Positions 9,569 through 19,637 of a stretch of DNA of 64,000 nt are shown here, piece after piece. Source of the DNA: Pseudo-nitzschia pungens (Eukaryota > Bacillariophyta > Bacillariophyceae > Bacillariales > Bacillariaceae); contig CM074759.1 in the NCBI GenBank assembly GCA_037355855.1, forward strand, positions 5,270,001 to 5,334,000, in the 5' to 3' direction. Below the pieces are notes generated by a model. That model made no database searches. It saw only the letters and a program-made list of their open reading frames with translations, and was not told the origin of the DNA. Both the position numbers and the translations under genes were made by a program. Numbering within the stretch: the stretch's first letter is position 1; every line of letters begins with the position of its first letter.

Positions 9569-12517
9569 GATCAGAAGGAAACCGAGTCTGTCGCACGGAA
9601 GAAAGAGTTGCCGGAGCTGATTTGGTGGAGACATTGGCATGGCTCAAATCACTGACACTAGCATCATGACCGGAAGAGAATGCAATTGCAGCAACTCCAA
9701 GCCTCAATGCAGAGGCTGCATCTTCCCCACCACCGGCAGCAGGAACTGCAGTTGAGGACTCAGGAGAGGCCACAGGGAGGTCACCTGCCATGGCATCATG
9801 GGGAGGGTGAGGAACTTCAGGGGGAACATCAGGAGAGATACCAGGGGAGGCATCAGTCTTGGCAGCATTGGGAGAATCACCTCCAGGAGAAGCATCACTT
9901 GCAGGTGGTGAAGCCTGGACATCAGTGAGATTGGAAGTGCCGGTCGCTAAAGTATCCATAGATTGAGAGTCATCAAAGCCTCCACCACCACTGTCAGCAC
10001 GGGCTTGGAGGTTAAAGTGCAAATCCAGATCAAAAGTGAGGTCTGGGGCAAGGTCAACTGACAAGTCATCATCAACAAGTTCCCAATCTCGTGCATCCCC
10101 ATCACCAAAAAAGGGAAGAGAGTCATCCTGCATTGGATCTGCAGCAGGTGCAGTTTCCACAACACAATTGACAGCAGCATCCCAATGGTAAGCTTCCATT
10201 TCAGTCAAGCACTCAGAAGAGAACCATTGTCTAACACAAGAACCATAATGAGCTTCCAGTATAATAGGCAGGAAAGACAACATGGCCATTGCTTCAGCCT
10301 TGGTAGTGATATTGTACAAAGCAAGGATCTCGCCTCGGTATGAACTGGTATCAACAGAAAGAAAAAGAGGCCATGACCAATTGTCACGGGTTCTGATGCC
10401 CAGAAGCACACTGCGCAGTGTCTTCAAACCCAGCCCTTGGCCCAAGTCAACTGGAAGATCAAGATCAACTACCCCCAGAACAGGAGCAGTTTCATGGCTC
10501 TCAATAAATTTGGCTTGGCGGTGCTTAGCCTGGCGAACAGTCTTGAGCTTGGAGGGGGGAAGAGGTCTGTCAGAAGGATTGGTAGCTGTCTCAATAAACT
10601 TGTAGAATTTACCATCAGGTAAAGAGGCAATGTCTGAAGGTTTGCAACGGTTGAACTGGGCTTTGAGGAGCTTAACAGTTTGGGCGCGCTTTGTTGCATC
10701 ACATAAAACATGAGCAGCCAGAACCGGATTGGGATCAGGAGTTCTGGAGTTGTCAAGGCTGATATTCTTCCTGATAACAGCAATAGGACACGCCTGAAAC
10801 CTGGGATGAGTTTGAAGCAATTCGTTGTAGTGGTCAAGATCAAAACTCTGCATGTAAGATCCAAGGAGAAAGCCACATGTGACAATAACTGGGGCCTGTA
10901 TGTGGTCATATTTCAGGTCCATATCACGGTCTCTGAGCCGCTGGAGCAATTGTGCTGAAAAGAGTTTCTCCAGGGAAGCACTGTGGCCCACAAAGAAGCG
11001 TAGATGAGGAGCAGTTCTACTGCGAAGCCAGAGCTGAGCGACATACAATTCCAAGGTCTTCCTGTCAGGAAGTGTCGTCCAAAACTTGGTAACAGGCTTG
11101 GCCTTGGGGTTGAGCCTGGCTCTGGAGGGAAAAACATACAACACCAGGCGCTTGTCAACAGTCCATAGAAGATCCAAAGCTTCCTTGAGAGACTTGAGCA
11201 GCTCATCATATAGTTCCCCAGGGCGTTGTGACATCAACCTTGGAAGGGACAGAGTGACATAAGAACTATGAGAACACTTGGTGCCAGCAGTGACATCCAC
11301 TGGAGCTCTAGAATCACTGGAGCAAACCCCTCGGCGTTGGAGGAAATGCCCAGCAGAGGAGGACAAGACAGTAGCATCACCACCACCAGGAAGAAAGGAC
11401 ACTGATTTGGAAGTGGAAGCATCATCAACTGCAGTTGGCGCAGGTGTAGGAGGTCGCTTCTTGAAATGCCAGTGGGAGCCAAGCACCTGATTGGCTGCCA
11501 ACCAAACTCGTCCTTCAGTGCTGGGCAAAAGGTTACCTTCACAATACAGGTCATCAAAACACTCAGGAGACATCTTGGCCAAACCAATAAGACATCTCTT
11601 CAGAGCATGGCCGGAAGGTTGCTTGGTCCAGTCTGCAGAGGCTTGAAAGCAGAGAGAAGCAAGGGAAACCAGGGACTCCACAGAAGCAGTTCTCCACTCA
11701 GGGTTGTCAGGAAAAGCTTGAGCATATGCTGGAGGGATGGCAGACTGACAGACATCATGGATGGATTTCTTGTCATTCCCATCTTTCTTGCTGAAGAAGT
11801 GAGTGGGACTAGGACACCCAGTCCATAGCCGGGATCCTGCTGGAGTTTTACGAAGAGTGTGGATAGGGGTGGGAATGGAAGCACGACCAGTAAAAGGCCC
11901 CTTACCGTAGAAGCACCAGAGGAAGGAATCTGAGTGAGCTTTGTTGGCAGCAGCCAGGGCTTTCTTGCGCAGGGCATGTCGCTCTGCAGACGGTGTGTCA
12001 GAAAGAAATGCAAGAGTAGCTTGTTTCAGACTAGACTTGGAAGGAGAGACCTTGGAAGGAGGGTGCTTAGAGTCTGAGTGCTCAGAGCCTGGCTGGCCAT
12101 CCCTAGACGTGGCACTGTTGGACTTTCCACTGTTGGGCTTCCCACTGTTGGACGTCCCACTGTTGGAATTTCCACTGTTGGACTTCCCACTGTTGGACTT
12201 CCCACTGTCAGACGTCCCACTGTCGGACTGCCCACTGCCTGAATGCCCTGTGTCTGAATGCCCAGTGCCTGACTGCTCAGTGCTCATATCAACATCATCT
12301 AGTGCACCAGTAGACACAGCAGAAGTGAAGGACATATCATCATCAGAAGGGAGTGAATCCCTAGCTGTACGGGGAGAGGGAGGGGGAGAGGGAGTAGCCT
12401 GAAGAACGGAACCAGCAGGTAGTCGGCGGGAAGGGGTCCCCGTAAAGGCGCGTTTGTTTGAAGGAGTGTTAGCCAAGGTAGACCTTTTTCGCCTGGAAGC
12501 TGGCGGGGGGGAGGCAT
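9561..12517 (-). CDS. LINE A ORF1 (RNA-binding partner protein, start damaged)
   Basis: Open frame ending at 9561 with GFPSDHG-type C-terminus overlapping ORF2. It aligns over its length with LINE D ORF1 (FLWCFYG, LRKTPAGSRLW, KKSIHDVCQS, TRDNWSWPLFLSVD). No RRM or CCHC finger is recognisable; ORF1 proteins normally coat LINE RNA, and that role is inferred from position. A pentapeptide repeat (SGKSN-type, 15-bp DNA unit) lies at about 12110-12290. The ATG homologous to LINE D's start is at 12517-12515, but one nucleotide is missing just after it, putting the ATG out of frame. The first in-frame ATG is at 12335. Confidence 0.8.
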
Positions 12518-14389
12518 GGTGGGGCTAGGATCGTCTGAATAGGCGTGTTGGCTCGGGCGCTGGTAGGCTGTCAGTGTTAACCTGTATGGATATATACAGA
12601 TGGGTGTATCCTGGAAACAGGGTACAGCAGCAACAACAAGGGTAACCTTGGTCTGGACAAGGAAAAGGTCCCTGTGGATCCAAAAAATATACTGGAGCAC
12701 ACCCACAAAAGTCACTGGGGAACTCAGAAATTTTTGCTAAAAAACGAGCAAAATTTGTCTCACACTTGGAGCACAAAAACTCTGCGCGCGGAAGAGCTCT
12801 GCAAATCGTGTAGCTTGTAGGCTTGTACTCGGCAAATCGTGTAGGCTTGTACTCGTACTGTACTCCTAGCTTGAAAATTGTGCAAATTTGAACAATTTTG
12901 CAGCTACTGCAAATCGTGTAGGCTTGTAGGCTTGCAAATTCGAATCGGAAACGGTTCGAATTGAAATACAGCAGCCCACCGGGAAGCTAGTGGCTTGAAA
13001 ACAGGGGCTTTAGTAGGAACACTTAGGGACCGGGGAATATCAATGGCAGGGCACACTTAAAAGGCTCAGGAGGGAACTTGAAGTTCAAACTCGCGAGTAC
13101 TTATAAGTGGAAACAGTATCCAGGGGCAATTGGCTTGAAAACAGGGACCTTGAGCGAGACACTTAGGGACCAGGGAAGCTTCTTGCTTGAAAACAGGGGC
13201 TGTAGTAGGAACACTTAGGGACCGGGGGAAATCAATGACAGGGCACACTTAAAAGGCTCAGGAGGGAACTTGAAGTTCAAACTCGCGAGTACTTATAAGT
13301 GGAATCAGTATCCAGGGGCAATTGGCTTGAAAACAGGTACCTTGAGCGAGACACTTAGGGATCAGAGAAGCTGCTTGCTTGAAAACAGGGGCTTTAATAG
13401 ATAGATCTAGGGACCAGGGGGAGGCTTGTGTCTTGAAAACAGTGTCGAACTTGAAGTTCAAGTTGGGGTTGCTTAAGAGCGAAAACACTTAGGGAGCAGG
13501 GAACTCGCGAACACTTAGGGACCAGGAGAATTGTAGTCTTGAAAACAAGGGGCGGTAGTAGCTGTAGTCTTGGAAACAAGAGTACACTAAGTAGTAGGTA
13601 CTTAGGGATCGGTTGGTCTTGGCTCGAAAACAGATGTAGTAGGGGAGCCTTAAGCGAAAACACTTAAGGACTAGGGGGCTTGGCTAGGAAACAGGGGTAC
13701 TCTTAAGTGATAAACACTTAAGGAGTAGTGGGCAATTGGCTTGAAAATAAAGGGGGAACTGGAAGATATGCTCGCGAGGGACCTTCTAGAGAGGGGGGTA
13801 TGTATGTGTTCGACAACTTCAACTTGAAAAGACTTAGGGAACTCAGCAAGGAACCTTGAAGAATGTAGAACATTAAGTGGATATCACTTAAGGGGCTTGA
13901 AAGACTGTATAGCGTTAAATAATAAGGTAGCTTGGAAACAGATCGAAAAACAAACCGAGCTCGGAGACAAACTGAGCGTGGAGACTAACCGGAGCAGAGC
14001 TGCTGTAGAATTAGTACGGCAATTGCTGTAGAAAATTATGTGTCCTTGTTTTCGGTCGTGTTGCTTGTTGCTTGCCGACAGAGCTGCTGTAGAATTAGTA
14101 CTGGGAGCGCTGTAGAAAATTATGTGTCCTTGTTTGCTTGTGTTGCTGCCGAATCGATCGACCGACCGACAGGAAACAAGGAACCAAAGCAACCAAAGGA
14201 AGCAAGGAGCAGCCAAACAAACAGCAGAATCAGATAGAGGAGGTCACTGTTAATAGGTGTAGTGCTTGGTGTTGTTGTAGGAGCTTTAGAAGTGAGGGAG
14301 ATATTAAAGGGGAAATGTGTGTAGAAAACTACGTGTTTTAAGTACTGGAACATCGGAACGTCGGACAAAATCGCGCGTCGCAAAATTGT
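12518..14389 (-). other. LINE A 5'UTR with degenerate tandem repeats
   Basis: About 1.9 kb noncoding leader. The first ~140 nt (14389-14250) are the conserved LINE/nLINE head. 12990-13760 holds repeated blocks of about 40-45 bp (read on plus: CTTGAAAACAGGGGC then ACTTAGGGACC), some able to form the TAAG/CTTA hairpin described for nLINE. A segment at 12600-12720 resembles the gypsy leader module. Presumably holds the internal promoter of the element. Confidence 0.75.
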
Positions 14390-16138
14390 GGTTCCAGCAG
14401 AGCAGAAAGCTTTCATGGAGGCAAAGAGGATGCTCGCAGAGGAAGCTAAACTCGCATTCCCGGACTTAACAAAACCATTTCATCTCTACTTGGACGCCAG
14501 TGATAGACAACTGGGAGCTATGGTGTGCCAAGACGGGAAACCACTTGGATTCTACACTCGGAAGCTGAACTCAGCACAACTCAACTACACCGTTGGAGAA
14601 AAGGAACTCCTGGGCATAGTAGAGGGATTGAAGGCGTTTGAAGGAATACTATGGGGACAAGATGTGACCATTCACACAGACCACCTGAATATACTTTACC
14701 AGCAGATGCCTATGCAGCGAATGGTACGGTGGAGACTCCTCATGGAGGAGTTCCACCCGGTAGTCAAGCATGTTGCTGGCAAAGAAAATGACGCCGCAGA
14801 TGCACTGTCTCGCCTGGACATCACCGATGACCCAGCAGATATGGTAGAATGGCTACCACCAAATAAGCCCCTCACCTACGCGGATGAGGAAGCGCACCTC
14901 CGGCAACTCCTATTCCCACTTGGAGAAGCGCCAGAAGAATTCCAGGGCAATAGTGCATTCCCACTTGCCCCAGACATGATCCAGTTCTACCAACAAAAGG
15001 ACACAAAAATCATGAGTGCTCTGGAAAAAGACAAAGGCCTAACCACCAAAAATGTGGAAGGTTTCAGTCTCATCCATAAAGAAGGCAAAATCCTCATTCC
15101 CGACAAACTCAAGGAAAGAGTGATGGAGTGGTACCACACCATGTTGGTCCATCCCGGAGAAAAGAGAATGGAACAGAGCATACGCTCAGTGTTCACATGG
15201 AAAGGTCTGAGGAAGGATGTCCAGGACCTCTGTAAACACTGTCACAACACTGTCACACGTGCCAGATGTTTAAGAAAAGTGGCCGGAAGAAGTATGGACT
15301 ACTACCGGAGAAAGCAGCTGAGGTCACCAAGTGGCAGAGGGTCAATGTGGACCTCTGGTGACCTGCAACTGTCCACAACAAAAATGGTAAAGACTACCAA
15401 ATCCATGTCCCCACCATGGTGGATCCGGTGACCGGATGGTTTGAACTGGCTCACCTGAAGGACTCCCCAAATGCAGCAGAAACTCAACGATTGTTGGATA
15501 GTACCTGGCTAGCAAGATATCCTCGCCCAAAGGAAATTGGCTTTGATGGTGGGAGTGAGTTCAAAGCAGAGTTTCAAGAGCTCTGCGAGAACATGGGGAT
15601 GAAGGGGAAGCCCAGTGGGGCTTGGAATCCACAATCCAACTCAGTGTTGGAAAGGATCCATCAGGTGTTAAAGGACTGTTTGTTGTCCTTCAACCTGGAA
15701 AACAGGGACCTCCACGAGAAGGACCCCTTTGAGGAATTCACCACCAAGGCAGCATATGCTATCAGGAGTACCATCCACACCACGTTGGGGTATTCCCCAG
15801 CACAACTGGTGTTTGGCAGAGACATGTTCATGCCAGTGAATTTCCCAGTGGATTGGGAAGCAATCCAAGCAAGGAAGCAGAAGAGCATCCACAAGAGCAA
15901 CATCCGGGACAACCAAAAGAGGATCCCCCACGTCTATAAGGAAGGAGATTATGTCACCCTGGAAAGGAAGGGCATTATTCCAAAACTATCCTTCCCACGG
16001 CAAGGACCTTACAAGGTACTCAAGGCCCATGATAATGGAACTGTGACTATTGAAACTGCTCCCTTTGTAACCGACCGGGTTAACATCAGGAGAGTCCACC
16101 CCTATTATTGCAGGAATAGCACTAAAGTGAAGGAGTAA
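14390..16138 (+). pseudogene. gypsy1 pol, part 3: RNase H and integrase, frameshifted
   Basis: Begins with the right copy of the target duplication, then Ty3/gypsy RNase H (YLDASDRQLGAM, GEKELLGIVEGLKAF, HTDHLN, NDAADALSR). Next is the integrase HHCC finger (HP-x-E... then CKHC), catalytic core (NVDLW, GFDGGSEF, NSVLERIH, the D-D-E residues) and a C-terminal part with KGIIPKLSFPRQGPY. Two lesions are visible: an 11-bp tandem duplication inside the HHCC finger (15237-15247 repeated at 15248-15258), shifting the frame, and a TGA at 15359-15361 in the NVDLW-G motif. The shifted frame resumes and stops at 16138. Dead copy. Confidence 0.9.
15237..15258 (+). repeat. 11-bp tandem duplication in integrase zinc finger
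   Basis: CACTGTCACAA followed directly by CACTGTCACAC. The duplication lies between the H and C ligands of the finger and explains the frameshift of gypsy1 integrase. Confidence 0.85.
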
Positions 16139-16295
16139 CAGTACCAGGCAGGAGCATGCCGTGCACCGGAATACAGTCACGAGTCCACTTGGGACTGGAG
16201 TAAGAATAAGAATACAATTAGCGAGTCTCTGGAATCGCCGATTTTGAGACTGCTGCTGAATCCACTAGCAAATAGACTAACTGATAGCTCTCACA
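16139..16295. other. Sequence after gypsy1 integrase, no gene seen
   Basis: Should contain the end of gypsy1 and possibly its LTR, but I cannot recognise LTR ends here. Nothing else stands out. Confidence 0.5.
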
Positions 16296-17114
16296 ATTTG
16301 CATATCACTACTATCGTAAACACTACTAGTAGACCTGGGGTATGGCAAGTTACTTCAAGCTCCACCGCCTACATATACCCCTCCAGTTCACAGTACAGCT
16401 GCAACCTGTTTTCAAGCCTACAGCCCTGATGGTATCTAAGTGTTCTCACTTAGAGCCCTTGTTTCCAAGCTACTACAAAGTTCTAACAGGAGGACAGCTG
16501 TTAGGAATTTGGTAGTAGGCTCCACTGCCTCTAAGTGTTTCCGGGAAATTTTGCTTGTGCTACTACAAAGTTCTCACAGGAGGACAGCAGCTCCTGTTAC
16601 GAATTTGGTAGAAGGCTCTACTGCCTCTACATGTTCCTCAGTACATGATTGGGACTGACTACTTGCATTACTGATGCTGCCATCAAGCATTCAGAGAGCA
16701 GTTTTGCTTTAGTAGGCCGGCCCGCATTACTGATACTTTGTATCTCAGGAAAGGTTTTGCTTGTGTCGGCTGACCACTAGCATAACTGATGCTTTACACC
16801 AGCATTCAAGGGACAGTTTTGCTTGTGTCTTTCCCATTCACGTCCTTGTTACCTCGTCTCTTGTATGCTTTGAAACAGCAGTGTCTGTTGTGCTCTGGAC
16901 TGGTTTGTTTTTTCCTGTTTCTTACCAAGGTTTGTTTGAAAAATTGTCATCTTTACAACCTGGGGCCTAAATCCCCCATGGTTGAGGCAACGCGTCGTTC
17001 TACAACTTGGAGTCCTGACTCTTCAATTGAGGCGACGATAAAGTCTGGTTACAGACTGAGTAGCTTTTAACCACTCCGGTGGATTTTCCTACTTAAACAA
17101 GTATATTATTATTG
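16296..17114 (+). mobile_element. nLINE-1, shortened copy of noncoding LINE-derived family
   Basis: From about 16362 to 17114 it follows the 3' half of the full nLINE copy (46370-48404): TACCCCTCCAGTTCACAGTACAG, the TTACAGACTGAGTAGCTTTTAACCAC hairpin region, and the tail ending TATATTATTATT. A stretch at 16296 (ACAATTTGCATATCAC) resembles the family head, suggesting an internally deleted copy rather than a simple 5' truncation; that part is uncertain. No open frame of substance. No clear target duplication found. Confidence 0.7.
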
Positions 17115-17117
17115 TTT

Positions 17118-17284
17118 TGTTTATTTCCCTGCTTGATGTTCAAGGTTTGTTTGAAAAATTGTCGTTCTACCACTTGGGGTCCTGACTCTCTGATGGAGGC
17201 AACGTTAAAGTCTGGTTACAGACTGAGTAATTTTAGTTTCACCTTTGGTGATTAAAGTTATTTAAATACGTATATTATTATTAT
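17118..17284 (+). mobile_element. LINE 3'-end fragment (5'-truncated)
   Basis: About 167 bp matching the LINE A/B 3'UTR from the TTTCCCTGCTTGAT region through the tail hairpins to (TAA)n. Only the last part of the 3'UTR is present; no coding. Confidence 0.85.
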
Positions 17285-17420
17285 AGTAGGTGTAGGTCTT
17301 GGTGTTGTTATTGTAGCTTGAGAAGTGAGAGAGATATCAAAGGGGAAATTTGTGTACAAATCTTCATGTTTTAAGTACTGGAACATGGGAATGTCAGACA
17401 AGATTGCGATGTAAAATTGT
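17285..17420 (-). mobile_element. LINE 5'-head fragment, inverted
   Basis: About 136 bp that, on the minus strand, starts ACAATTTTACATCGCAATC and continues as the LINE head (TGTTCCAGTACTTAAAACA...). It abuts the opposite-strand tail fragment at 17284. How this head-against-tail junction arose is not clear. Confidence 0.75.
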
Positions 17421-17772
17421 ATTCTTCTTCCACCTTCAAATAAACACCTATCATGCCCTCCCCTTTCAACCAATTCCGTCATACTTCTAGGAGAGTATCT
17501 TGTTGTAAGTTAGTGTATGTAATAGCTTTCAAACAGTATCCTCTGTAGTCTCACTATCTGCCAGTGCGTTGATATTGCTTGTCAGCAAATAAAAGGGGAA
17601 AGCCTTAATAATAATAGCACATAGAGTCCTGGCAAATAGTGAGACTACAGCGGACACTGTTCAAGCTCTATTGCATGCACTTAGTTACTACAAGGTACTT
17701 CCCTCTAGAGGTGCATCGGAATCATCATAAGGGGAGGGCATGATAGGTGTTTATTTTAGAGTGGAAAAGAAA
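17421..17772. repeat. Foldback (long inverted repeat) element
   Basis: Two arms: about 17424-17564 and 17629-17772. The outer 28 bases of the core are perfect inverses (17438-17465 and 17729-17756); the rest of the arms pairs imperfectly (for example GTAGTCTCACTAT against ATAGTGAGACTAC) with a loop of about 65 bp. No coding. Could be a MITE-like foldback transposon or the hairpin of a noncoding RNA. Flanking target duplication not established. Confidence 0.75.
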
Positions 17773-18511
17773 GAGTGAATAAAGGAGCTGAGTCAAAGCA
17801 CTCAGCTCTGTATCGTATCATATCGTGGCAGCGCTTTTGCTATCTCGCACAATAATAGAGCTCTGTAGCTCCAGTACTGTATTCTATGGAGTAGCGTAGC
17901 GCACGGAGTAGTGTTAGCGTTAGCGTTAGCGCTTAATTAGATCCAATCGTGTGGTAGCGCGTGCTAGCGCTAGCTCGCTTGCTTGCTCATGTGCTAACTT
18001 AAACTGTCTGGGCCGGGTATCCGGTCATAGCACTAATAGTACACCAATGACCCTACCCTGGCGGAAGCACAGTAAGGTAGCATGGTAGGGTAGCATAGTA
18101 GGTCAGCATATCCAGTATCCCATAGCATTAGCAACCCTAATCCTGTAGCATCCAGCTACACTGTGCTAGTGCGAGTGCTATACCCGGGGTATGATGTACA
18201 ACTGGTACAAATCCCACGCAACGACCCTGGTATCTATGGAGTTAGCACCCCATACCATATAAAATAAGCCTGTTGCTAAGCCTGTTGCTAAGCCTGTTGC
18301 TAAGCCTGTTAGCGCACAGATCTAGCACTCAGTTCAGCTCCTTTTAGATAGTTACCGGATGCTATTGCATGTAGCCCCACTACACTTGTCTACACAGGAG
18401 CCCTAGCACCACAGCCTATAGCATCATCTGGGACATCAACATACCAGCACTTGGCGTGCTGCTGTCGTCATTGTTATCACCTCTTTGCTGACGAGCAATA
18501 TCATTACAGTT
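17773..18511. other. Unassigned sequence with short tandem repeats
   Basis: No gene. Short repeats are visible: GTTAGC units near 17915-17935 and a 12-bp unit (CCTGTTGCTAAG) repeated about 3.5 times at about 18269-18310. Several TAGC-rich runs. Confidence 0.6.
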
Positions 18512-18718
18512 CAGCTTCAAGCGTTCCCCGGGACCATGGAGTAGAGATCCCAGCAAGTGAGAAAGAACTGATGGATAATAGCTGTGGGCTGACATCTGGG
18601 AAATTGCTTGCTGCCAATTACGGAGTAGTAGTCAGCTTGGATCTAATGCCAGAGAAGAGACCGCCAGCCAAGAAGCCAGTTGTGCCAATCAGTTGTCCTC
18701 TGCACCCCCCTGACGGCT
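18512..18718 (-). pseudogene. Decayed LINE ORF2 fragment
   Basis: About 200 bp aligned with the C-terminal part of ORF2 (LINE A 4000-4200): GACCATGGAGT, GAAAGAACTGATGGAT, GTAGTAGTCAGC, AAGAAGCCAGTTGTGCCA. It has several indels and stops, and no tail or 5' junction with a target duplication, so it is an old remnant. Confidence 0.75.
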
Positions 18719-19486
18719 GAAGTGTGTAGCATATGGAGTTGCACTCTACAGAGTAGTGTATGGTGTGCTTGCTTGCGTGCTAAGTTGATTCTTGGAAGTA
18801 CAACAGGCAACTGCAGACTATCTAGGCAGTCCCTTGTGTGTCTTGAGAATGCTGTGGCGATGAATAACCAGCTCAAAACTGCAACTGATGAGCGTAATCT
18901 GACCATTTCAGTTATACAAAGTATTGCAAGGGCCACAAAAGGTTCTGAAAGAATGTGATTGCTTCCCAGTCCTCTCGATGTTAAAGTGAAAGAATTCAAC
19001 GAAGCATATGTCAAAGTGAAAGAATTCAACAAAGCATGGGCAAATGGCGTGAGTAACTATGAATGACTTTCTTAGGGTAGCCAAAATGCTCATCATCTGA
19101 TGAGTGAAGGCACTCAATGGATAAGTGAAACTCATTGACACTGTTCCTATCTACTTTTTCGCAAAACCACAGCCAATGGGACGGGCTCAGAAGAATCGGT
19201 GCGGAGAGATCATCCTGTTAACCTTGACTCTAGACGGACGTTGTGGACTGATGCATTCGGTGTACTATAAGTGGGAGGTTCCGCGCCAACCATTTACCAC
19301 TGAGATACTCGTGGTGTTATTTTCCTCACTCAGTTTCTATTATTTATCAATCTAAGACAATTGAGCTGAACAATTTCAATCTAGTACTTCAGAGTTCAGA
19401 ATTCCAATCATTCACTGAAGAGAATCAGTATTGCAATCCATTGTCAAGCACAATCACCTATGGATGACGTCGCTTTCAACTGTACG
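18719..19486. other. Unassigned flanking sequence of LINE B
   Basis: No recognisable gene or repeat. It is the left flank into which LINE B inserted. Confidence 0.5.
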
Positions 19487-19504
19487 ATTATCACAGCCGC
19501 AAGT

Positions 19505-19637
19505 TGCTGCAATTGCATTCTCCTCCAGCCATGATGCTAGTGTCAGTGATTTGAGCCATGCCAATGTTTCCACCAAATCAGCTCCGGCAACTCTTCCATC
19601 CCTGCGACAGACTGGGTTTCCTTCTGATCATGGTTAG
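19505..19637 (+). pseudogene. LINE B ORF1 C-terminal remnant
   Basis: Last ~44 codons of ORF1 (AAIAFSSSHDASVSDLSHAN... to FPSDHG-stop), cut by the 5' truncation. Its stop overlaps the ORF2 ATG by ATGGTTAG at 19630-19637. Confidence 0.9.

Larger units (their letters stand above)
3426..14389 (-). mobile_element. LINE A, near-full-length APE-RT-RNaseH non-LTR retrotransposon
   Basis: 10,964 bp on the minus strand, bounded by a 19-bp target duplication. 5' end (right): ACAATTTTGCGACGCGCG, matching the heads of LINE D and nLINE. 3' end (left): (TAA)n tail preceded by the conserved tail hairpins. Order: 5'UTR 14389-12518, ORF1, 8-nt overlap, ORF2, 3'UTR 3727-3426. It sits inside gypsy1 pol. ORF2 is intact; the ORF1 start looks damaged (see ORF1). 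Belongs to the same subfamily as LINEs B and E. Confidence 0.95.

Noticed and set aside
11941..12402. 153-codon plus-strand frame rich in PLLDFPLLD repeats
   Set aside because: Antisense of the SGKSN pentapeptide array of LINE A ORF1.
16139..16295. Possible 3' LTR of gypsy1
   Set aside because: No TG...CA ends or second LTR copy in the window to compare with.
17118..17420. Twin-priming inversion of a single LINE insertion
   Set aside because: The order of sense tail and inverted head is opposite to that expected for twin priming on either strand.
17773..18480. Telomere-like repeats (GTTAGC runs)
   Set aside because: Only three GTTAGC units, degenerate around; not a telomeric array.
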